Positions 56,756 through 64,000 of a DNA stretch of 64,000 bases are shown here, one piece after another. Position numbers and translations under genes: made by a program. The notes under the pieces were generated by a model. That model was not told the origin of the DNA. It saw nothing but the letters and a program-made list of their open reading frames with translations, and did no database searches. Each line of letters begins with the position of its first letter. Position 1 is the first letter of the stretch. The stretch is from Phaseolus vulgaris (taxonomy: Eukaryota; Streptophyta; Magnoliopsida; Fabales; Fabaceae): assembly GCF_000499845.2 (NCBI RefSeq), contig NC_023756.2:8353344-8417343 (forward strand). Direction: 5' to 3'.

Positions 56756-57016
56756 GGGTGAGAAGTGAGAGAAGAAAACCCCAACACTCATCCAGCATCG
56801 TCAGATCAAGCTTAATCCAACGGTTAAGCACACTCGGCATACGAAACGGCATAGAATCCTCACCGTTGAAACCATCGAGATGGGACAACATTCTCCAAAC
56901 GAAAGCTTTGCCATACGTCACATCTCTGCTACGCATTTAATGAAGACAGCTGCCAAGCATCACCTCGAAAGTCACGTACGTCTTATACGACTTTTCGGCC
57001 ATCCATATCCTCGAGT

Positions 57017-57028
57017 CTGGGAGGCAAG
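57017..57028 (+). other. Polypurine tract of the Tat element
   Basis: CTGGGAGGCAAG directly precedes the 3' LTR. The preceding CTCGAGT is shared with the decayed copy. Confidence 0.7.
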
Positions 57029-57502
57029 TGTACCGGTCGGCACCGGACGACCGAGAGGTTCTCATTGAATAACTTAATTAAATATAGAACGTGGTTATAC
57101 GTGGAGAAAAGAGCAGTTACAACGACCGTTGATTAAGTCAAAACACGTTCTCTAGATCACTCCCCTGATTTTGAGGAAACCACCAAGCACGACCCAGAGA
57201 CCACTAGGCCTGTCTCTAGCCACCAATTGGCTAGAGGGTTGGCCCACATGACCAAGGCCCAATTCAACCTACTAAAGGAGACTGCTGAAAGGGAAAAAGG
57301 TACGTTTTCATAATATCAGAGAATTCTCACTCGAGCACCATCACTGACTTGAGCGTCGGAGTGCAACCGCAGGTACCCCCGTCGGCCGACCGAGGCACGC
57401 GAAGAGTAAAGGAGACGTGAAGAATAGGACAACCAAGAGTGAAGTAAATAGTGTATCGACGTGGATTAACATTACTTGGCCTCCCATATCCATTCAGGTA
57501 CA
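57029..57502 (+). repeat. 3' LTR of the Tat element, with 222-bp segment absent from the 5' LTR
   Basis: This LTR is 474 bp. The segment 57102-57323 has no counterpart in the 5' LTR. Part of it (57147-57297) is open for 50 codons with a coding-like sequence (SHQLARGLAHMTKAQF), and its end (GTACGTTTTCATAATATCAG) looks like a normal Tat LTR transcription-start region. This suggests the 5' copy suffered a deletion. Confidence 0.92.
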
Positions 57503-57507
57503 AGCAT

Positions 57508-57840
57508 GATTTCTTATTTATTATTTTGTACCGTTGTGTACGTGGTCCATATAGACAGCGGTTGGAGGAAAGATAATTGATATCAAATATTTTGATTGGT
57601 TGAAATCTCGGTTTGTTTTTTACTATGAAAACAAAAATCTAATTCGTGTGAAGGTGAAATATTATTTTGATGCTTGAAAGCTTGGATATGTTTATGGAGA
57701 CATTAATGCTCGGTTACTGTTAGAAAGAGCTGAAGTGGGACGTTCGACACTAGTTTACTTAACATTGGAGTGTTGCTTAAGTAATTCTTTATCTTTTGAA
57801 TTGTCACTTCGCATTTTTCGGTTCATGTGAAGCGATCATT
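57508..57840. other. Non-coding spacer
   Basis: No supported gene; the sequence probably belongs to the disrupted host of the Tat insertion. Confidence 0.35.
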
Positions 57841-58857
57841 CTATTGAAGATACTGAAAATAAGAGAATTCTTTATCACATGCTTTCGTGAGAAAATGGGA
57901 AAAAAAAGCCACATGTCCAGCCAGTCTCTTCACCTCCTTTACGTTTGTGGGACTTCTCATGTTCAGTATTGCATAGCATCTATCGGGATTGGCCTCGATC
58001 CCGTGATCTATGAGAAGAAAACTTAGAAACTTTCTTGCCTTGATACTAAACAAGCACTTTTTCGGGTTAAGTTTGAGTTGGTATTTGTTGATGGTCGAGA
58101 AGAGTTCTTCTAAGTCATCCTTGTGATTCGTCGAGCTCTCTAACATGACAGGCTAGAACGTTTCTCCAAATCATTGGTTGTAATATTTTGTCCATCAAAC
58201 GTTTGTATGTTGCTTCGGCGTTCTTTCGTCCAAACAACATCACCTTAGACCAATAGTTGGCCTTCTCAGCCATGAAAGTTGTTTCCTCATCGTCTCAAAG
58301 ATGTCTGAATTTGGTTGTAATCGGAGTAGACTTCCATGAAACCTAGGAGATCGCATCTCGAGATACTATCTACTAGTGTGTCAATATTTAGCAATGGGAA
58401 GGATTCCTTGGAACAAACGTTGTTTAAATCAGTAAAGTTGACGCACATCCATCATTTATCGTTCGATTTCCAAACCATTACCATATTCAACAACCAAGTC
58501 AAGTATTGAATTTCGCAAATGTGACCGGCCTATAAAAGTTTTCTCGTCTCTTTTTGCATCGCCTTGCGCTTTTCCTCCATGTGCCTTCGTCTTCTTTGAA
58601 CCACTGGTTTCACTTTGGGATTGAGGGTCAACCAGTGATTCAAGAAGTCAAGGTTGATACCCCGCATGTTGCTACTTCTCCAGACAAAAGATTGGATGTT
58701 TCTTTGGGGACCTTCGTAAAGTCTTTCTGCGTCTACTCTGAGTTCCTTGATATCGTCGATGGGCTCTACTCGTCCCTCATACTACCTCTTTTGATTGGTT
58801 ATCATCTCTAATTAACCATCTGCAACATCTATTTCTTTTGCTTCAAGGTGCATATTT
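57841..58857 (-). pseudogene. Tat-type reverse transcriptase remnant
   Basis: Minus strand, read from 58857 down with several stops: a block resembling the pre-RT region (LTLNPKVKPVVQRRR, about 58600), FTDLNNVCSKESFPLLNIDT (about 58430), YSDYNQIQT (about 58320) and finally LKLNPKKCLFSIKARKFLSF, then GIEANPDRCYAILNMRSP (58080-57900). These are the usual RT blocks in order, but the catalytic YVDD is lost. The copia element inserted at its upstream end. Confidence 0.75.
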
Positions 58858-59571
58858 TGTAGTAAAATAGACTTTAAAACACGAACAAAAATTGGTTTCC
58901 CGATGCGTGAGTAATCATTGTCCGTAAGGACTTATCCGCGGTGTATTCCGCAAGTCCTCCAAGATACAACAGAACCTTCCTGGCAATTTCCGAGGATCAG
59001 AACTAGCAAGTTTCTCTTTAAAAGAGTAAATACCCAAATAGAACCCATAAATATTATAATAATAAAATAATAAGGAGAGAGAAATTGAAAAGGAAAAATG
59101 GAGAAGGAAGAAGATAGTGAACGGAGGGTTTGAAGAAGATAAAGAGGTGAATGATTTTGATGCATTTTCTGAAGGGGGTGGAGCTCTCTTTATATAGGGA
59201 GAGGATCCAAGAATCTGTTGCCTCTTCACAACTACTATCGTGGCACGTTCCATTGACTGGCCGCCAGAAACGGAGCAACCGTCAAAAGATTGGGGAAGAC
59301 CGCGGAGATGAAGGAACGCAACGAGAGTGAAGGACGTGAACCTTCCCTAGACGTGCGGCCACGATCCAGGATGTAGAGGGCAACGATGTGTATCAACTTG
59401 GCATAGATCCAGTAACCGTTCCACTTCCGCGATCTACTCCAACGTCCCCGAAAAACGCTAGGGTTATGCACACACACTCTGTTTTCTTTTGTTTTTGCAC
59501 AGTCTCTGATTTGTTTAACATACTCTGTTTTTCGTTTATTATTTTGCAATTCTTGATTCTGTTTTACAACA
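58858..59571 (-). repeat. 3' LTR of the copia element
   Basis: 714 bp; on the minus strand it starts TGTTGTAAAA and ends TTTTACTACA, an almost perfect terminal inverted repeat. A TATA-like TATATAAAG (about 59190) lies inside. Confidence 0.85.
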
Positions 59572-59785
59572 ATCCCCCACATATTGCAAAAGATAAAACA
59601 TAGAGATAAAGAAAGAAAGGAATATTTTGGGTTCATCTAGATGTAATGCATCAGAGCTGGTATAGCAAGCTATATGAACCAGACTTAGATTGATGAATTT
59701 AACACATAGTGTAGTTGGTATAGCAAGCTATATGAACCATGACACTTAGTATCTGTTAGAGGTTTATCAATCACAATACACCCCC
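59572..59785 (-). other. Two polypurine tracts and a duplicated hairpin upstream of the copia LTR
   Basis: GTGGGGGATT touches the LTR; a second GTGGGGGTGT lies about 200 bp upstream. Between them TGGTATAGCAAGCTATATGA occurs twice (59658 and 59716, 58 bp apart); its TATAGC-AA-GCTATA core is palindromic. Confidence 0.75.
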
Positions 59786-60163
59786 ACATTACTTGTTGTT
59801 ATCGTTGTGTTGCACTACTAGGCCATGCGCGTGCCCGGTATTCTTGAGTGTTATAGAGATCTTGACAAGATCTCATGCAAGCGGCCCCACTTGACACTCA
59901 TATAGGTGATTTCATCAAGCGTATGCTGCAAATCATACACCACCCATAAGGGATATGAAAATCATTAAAAACTTTGTAAATTGTTAAAACTCTTTTACCT
60001 CAGGATTTTAACCACAAAGTTTATCCTCTCGATAATGCAGTATCTAGCACTATCACACACACCATAGGAATGGATAAAATTGATTTAAAATCAATATTAG
60101 TGCTAGCAGAACTAACAAGTGACTTGTTTTTACCCATATGAACCTTATTCATGGGATCTCCAA
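59786..60163 (-). other. 3' untranslated region of the copia element
   Basis: Between the pol stop and the purine tracts there is no ORF. GAGATCTTGTCAAGATCTC (about 59860) is a strong inverted repeat. Confidence 0.55.
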
Positions 60164-62086
60164 TCACAAAGGTTGGGTTTTCATCACGTGTTTGTTTGCA
60201 AGTGGCTTAAGTCTCATTCCCCTCGATGTTTCTAAAATCATTTTTCTCCCTAGGGGTTTTGTTAGAGGATCTGTCAGATTCCGTTCTGACTTGACATAGT
60301 CAATAGAAATCGTTCCACTTTTTAACAGTTGTTTCACCAAATTATGTCTCAATTGTATATGTCTATTCTTTCCATTGTAGTTTTTATTTTTAGCTATAGC
60401 TATTGCTGATTGGCAATCACAATGCATTGATACAGATGGGGTTGGTTTCATTCCTAAAGGAATGTTTGCTAAGAAGTTTTTCAACCACTCAGCTTCACTA
60501 CCAGCCATTTGTAGAGCAACAAACTCAGATTCCATTGATCTTGCAATAATAGTTTGTCTGGCTGACCTCCATGTAACTACACCACCCTCAAGTGTAAATA
60601 CATAACCACTAGTGGACTTTGTCTCATCTGAATCAGAGATCCAGTTAGCATCATTGTACCCTTCTAGCACAGCGGGAAATCCACTATATTCAATGGCATA
60701 ATCCATTGTACCTCTCAAGTATTTCATGAGTCTCGCAAGTGCTTCCCAATGATCCTGACTAGGACATTGAGTGTATCTACTCAATCTACCTACTGCATAA
60801 GCAATATCTGGTCTAGAAAAACTCATTAAATGCAATAAGCTCCCAATTATCTAGGCATACTGAGTTTGAGAAATAGATTCTTCTCTATTCTTCTTTAATT
60901 TAGAGTTAGCGTCATAAGGGGTACTCACTGACTTAAAGTCATAGTAACCAAACTTCTTTAGAAGTTTCTCAGTATATTTTTCTTGGGATAGTAATATACT
61001 ATCTCCCTTCCTTATGATTTTAACTCCTAGAATCACACTTGTTTCACCCATGTCTTTCATCTCAAAGTTAGATCCAAGAAACAATTTTGTTTGAAAAACT
61101 ATATCATTGCATGTACAAAAGATTAGCATGTCATCCACATACAAACATATAATGACATATTCACCATTTTCAGATCTAGAATACACACATTTATTAGCAT
61201 CATTGGTAGAAAAACATTCACAAAGTAAAACATTATCAAGTTTTTCATGCCATTGTTTTGGTGCTTGTTTCAAACCATACAAAGATTTTAAAAGTTTGCA
61301 TACTTTTTCCTTTTGACCTGGAACTACACATCCTTCAGGTTGAGTCATATAAATTTCCTCTTCTAATTCACCATTCAGAAAAGTTGTTTTAACATCCATT
61401 TGGTAAATTACTAACTTATGGATAGATGTTAAGGCTAGCAACACACGGATAGAGGAAATCCTAGTAACAGGTGCAAAAGTATCAAAGTAATCTATGTTAC
61501 GTATTTTAGTAAACCCTTTAGCTACTAATCTTGTCTTATATTTCTCTATGGATCCATCAGGATGATACTTCTTCTTAAAGATCCACTTAGGTTTTTCTCC
61601 TTTAGGCAGATCTACTAAGGTCCACGTATTATTTTTCTTAATTGAATCAAGCTCAGTTTTAATGGCCTTATCCCAATGTTTAGCATCAGGAGCACTAGTA
61701 GCTTCTAAAAAACTTATTGGATCATTCTCAACTAGATAAGTATAAAAGTCATCTCCAAAAGATGTTTCCTTTCTCTGTCTTTTACTTCTCCTAACATCCT
61801 CATTCAAGGTATCACTAACACTATCTATAGGTTGTTCAGATGTACCACTACTCTTTAGTGGAAAGATGTGTTCAAAGAACTCAGCGTTTTTCGTCTCTAC
61901 TATAGTGTTACGTTCAATTATATCACTATTAAGAACTAGAAACCTATAGGCAACACTATGTTCTGCATATCCTAAGAACATACAATCAGATGTTTTAGAG
62001 CCTATTTTCCTTTTCTTAGGATAAGGTAACATCACTTTAGCTAAACACCCCCACTCTCTTAGGTATTCAATTGATAACCTTTCCAC
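60164..62086 (-). pseudogene. Copia integrase C-terminus, reverse transcriptase and RNase H
   Basis: One frame from 62086 to 60164 has a single TAG at 60851-60853. Reading order: integrase tail (GCLAKVMLPYPKKRKIGSKT), a linker (RRSKRQRKETSFGDDFYTYL), RT with PKWIFKKKYHPDGSIEKYK, DVKTTFLNGELEEEIYM and the catalytic CLYVDDMLIF, then RNase H ([44 protein letters not shown]) and [11 protein letters not shown]. Most catalytic motifs remain, so this is the best-preserved part. RT copies the element RNA into DNA and RNase H removes the template. Confidence 0.9.
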
Positions 62087-62788
62087 AACTCATAGGGTGT
62101 TTTACCAGTTTTCCTATGTGGTATCCTATTTTGCAAAAAACACGCAGTAAGTAGAGATTCACCCCATAAATTATCAAGAGCATTAGAACTAATAAGCATG
62201 ACATTCATCATTTCTTTAAGAGTCCTATTTGTCCTTTCAACTACTCCATTAGACTCGGGTGAATATGTGGGGTTACTTCATGAATAATACCTTCTTTTAC
62301 ACAATAATCATTAAATAAAACATATTCACCACCTCTATCTGATCTAATTCTTTTAATTTTCTTATTCAGTTGATTTTCTACTTCTTTTATAAGTTAAAAA
62401 CATGTCAAAAGCTTCATCCTTATGTTTAATTAAATACACTTTTGTGTATCTAGAAAAATTATCTATAAAAATTACAAAATAATTTTTACCACCTCTAGAC
62501 ATGGTTTGTTTTAAATCAGCAAGGTCGATATGAATTAAACCAAGTATTTCAGTTTGATGTTCTACATAGTAACATGTTTTCTTTGTTATTTTAGATTCTA
62601 CGCATACATCACATTTACTACTTTGTTTGTCATGCATGTTGATTAATCCTAGTCGTTGCAATTTTATAACATACGAAGAATTCACATGTCCTAATCTAGC
62701 ATGTCATATATCATATGAGTCAACAATATAAGCAGAAGATTTAGATTCATTCATAACTTCATAAATGTTCAATACAAAAAGGCCTTGA
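62087..62788 (-). pseudogene. Copia GAG-pre-integrase and integrase core, broken
   Basis: In several frames: HARLGHVNSSYVIKLQRLGL and CDVCVESKITKKTCYY (zinc-binding H and C residues), HIDLADLKQTMSRGGKNYFV (first catalytic Asp), then IRSDRGGEYVLF (second) near 62330. Frame breaks occur at about 62360, 62280 and 62700. The catalytic Glu block is not clear. Confidence 0.8.
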
Positions 62789-63154
62789 TCACAATATCCC
62801 TTTCCCGCAAAAACATTGTTTTTTTTTCATAACAATCTTGTCAGATTCAAATGACACTTTAACTCCAACTTTGCTTAGCAATACCACATAGATCAAATTA
62901 ACTCTAATTGATTGCACATGTAGCACATCACTCAAAGCCAGAGTTTTACTAGATGTGAGCTTCAGAAGAACTTTTCCTTTTCCTGGGACTGGAGTTGTCC
63001 TGGAGTCACCGAGATAAACTTGTTCTTCTCCATCCCCCACACTTATGTAGGAGGTAAACACATTTCTGTTTGCACAGATGTGTCTGGTAGCCCCAGAGTC
63101 TACCACCCATTTGCTCACATTTGTCACAAGATTTACTTGTGAAACGACTGCCAT
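62789..63154 (-). pseudogene. Copia aspartic protease region
   Basis: VSKWVVDSGATRHICANRNV holds the copia protease active site DSGA. It is followed by VYLGDSRTTPVPGKG and LALSDVLHVQSIRVNLI, the conserved blocks leading to the pre-integrase domain. The stretch is open for 121 codons but is separated from gag and integrase by frameshifts. Confidence 0.85.
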
Positions 63155-63189
63155 AATAATATCTTCCCCTTCGACTAGATTTGCCTTAG

Positions 63190-63974
63190 GAGGATAGTCG
63201 TTTTGGCCCTATGTCTGCACTGAGGTGCATGATGACCTGGCTTTCCACAGACAAAGCAATTACCCTTTTTTCTTGAAAGTGGGGTTAGTTCCACTAGGAC
63301 GAGAGAATTTGTTATATTTCTTTTTATGGTCAAATTTTTTCTCGTACCTTTTTGGAGTTAGTTTGTCTTCTACCACGTTTACTTTGCCAGACAGAGTTTT
63401 GGCTTTTGCAGCAATGCACTCCTTCCTGTTTGTGTCTTCGATGATGATGTGGGTGATCATATCTGATAGTGACATCTGTTTTTGTTTGTGCTTCAGTTGT
63501 TGTTTGTAATTCGTCCAAGATTGCGGGAGCTTTTCTATCAAGAGTTTGGACACGAATTCATCCGGCAAGGTTATGCTTTCAGTTTTGATATCTTCAATCA
63601 ACTTGTGATATTCATTTATCTGGATTTTGATGTCTTTGCCTTCGATCATCTCCCAACGGTAGTAGTTTGCAATTACGAACCTTTGTTTGACGATGTCTTT
63701 GGCAGTATATTTGAGGATAAGAGAATCCCAAATATCTTTTGCATTCTGTTTCGCAACCGTGGTTGAGTCGGGTTTGGAAGTTGTAAGTGCAAGAGCAACT
63801 CCGTACAAGTCCAATAGGATGGACACGCGTTCTTGCCAACGTCGGAAATTCTGACCGGTGAAGACTTCAATTTTGGAGACATCCGAAAATGGTTTCACAA
63901 AAATGGTTTTGCGTTGCAGAAACAACATTTGATGTTCCTGGAGTAGCGTTGTTGTTGTCCGTATTTTCAGCCAT
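63190..63974 (-). pseudogene. Copia gag with zinc knuckle, frameshifted
   Basis: ATG at 63974 (MAENTDNNNATPG). A frameshift at about 63900 leads into VKPFSDVSKIEVFTGQNF and the gag domain (WEMIEGKDIKIQINEYHKL, SLSDMITHIIIEDTN). The stretch between VAKQ and AKDIWDSL (about 63740) is shorter than usual in copia gag, suggesting a small in-frame deletion. After a slip in an A-run at about 63258, the zinc knuckle CFVCGKPGHHAPQC (CX2CX4HX4C) follows. Gag would form the capsid; this copy is broken. Confidence 0.85.
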
Positions 63975-63987
63975 AAGTCCTTACGAT

Positions 63988-64000
63988 TGTAGTAAAATAG
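63988..64000 (-). repeat. Tip of the copia 5' LTR
   Basis: TGTAGTAAAATAG is identical to the corresponding end of the 3' LTR (58858-58870); the rest lies beyond the window. Confidence 0.7.

Larger units (their letters stand above)
47985..57502 (+). mobile_element. Complete Tat-lineage Ty3/gypsy retrotransposon with antisense gene
   Basis: This 9.5-kb element has LTRs starting TGTACC and ending GGTACA and a perfect 5-bp target duplication AGCAT (47980-47984, 57503-57507). The order is 5' LTR, primer site, gag-protease-RT, two RNase H domains, integrase, 88-bp tandem repeats, antisense gene, purine tract, 3' LTR. A second, archaeal-type RNase H after the first and extra genes near the 3' end are hallmarks of the Tat lineage. 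In the aligned LTR parts I count about ten differences in about 250 bp, so the insertion is not very recent. Eight nonsense codons and a frameshift disable the polyprotein. Confidence 0.93.
58858..64000 (-). mobile_element. Nearly complete Ty1/copia element, minus orientation, cut by window edge
   Basis: 3' LTR 58858-59571, purine tract, pol, integrase, protease and gag up to 63974, then 13 bp (63988-64000) identical to the LTR end. All domains are in the copia order gag-protease-integrase-RT-RNase H. Several frameshifts and stops show that it is inactive. It lies inside a Tat RT remnant. Confidence 0.9.

Noticed and set aside
58554..58811. 85-codon plus-strand ORF
   Set aside because: Antisense to the Tat RT remnant, whose conserved blocks read on the minus strand.

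Overview
The window is plant nuclear DNA, most likely from a dicot and probably a legume. It is AT-rich and full of LTR retrotransposons, with short GC-richer coding islands. The plant assignment rests on Ty1/copia, Sirevirus and Tat-type Ty3/gypsy elements, TRIMs, CACTA and hAT elements, GT-AG introns and TATA promoters. The legume assignment is an inference from the style of the Sirevirus and TRIM LTRs. No tRNA, rRNA, CRISPR or prokaryotic feature was seen.

Layout. 1-4646: 3' part of a Sirevirus (pol end, envelope-like ORF, 3' LTR) inserted into an exon of an ALIS/CDC50-like pseudogene (4647-4953). 5.6-8.2 kb: TRIM-like debris and a minus-strand copia remnant. 8.2-9.3 kb: a solo-like Sirevirus LTR. 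9.3-10.7 kb: minisatellites and a Tat-type gag remnant with a complete TRIM inside it. 10.7-22.5 kb: mostly AT-rich non-genic DNA with palindromic CACTA-type MITEs and GGATTATGTAATCC-type repeats. 22.5-22.9 kb: a small host gene for a mitochondrial ribosomal protein mS38/AURKAIP1-like protein. 24.4-29.6 kb: a decayed minus-strand Tat element carrying a gene antisense to the element, interrupted by a hAT MITE and a Sirevirus-type LTR. 30.0-30.35 kb: a complete TRIM. 33.4-36.6 kb: a complete 3.2-kb CACTA element encoding a transposase-associated domain and an Ulp1-like protease but no recognisable TNP2 transposase. 37.4-37.9 and 46.7-47.2 kb: a dispersed duplicate pair of host genes (about 89% identical proteins) with conserved flanks. 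41.6-43.9 kb: a gutted Sirevirus. 44.2 kb: an inverted pair of TRIM LTRs. 45.5 kb: a Tat solo LTR. 47,985-57,502: a complete Tat-lineage Ty3/gypsy element with matching 5-bp target duplications. 57.8-58.9 kb: a second Tat RT remnant. 58,858-64,000: a nearly complete minus-strand copia element that runs off the right edge.

The host genes that look intact are the mS38-like gene and the two paralogues; a 38-aa ORF at 31.1 kb is only a candidate. Everything else is mobile DNA in various states of decay. The most interesting system is in the Tat elements. Both the complete copy and the older copy carry, between pol and the 3' LTR and in reverse orientation, a multi-domain gene with its own TATA box. 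An intron is well supported in the complete copy, and the protein has a coiled-coil tail. Pol and this gene are separated by lineage-specific tandem repeats (88-bp units in one element, 56-bp units in the other).
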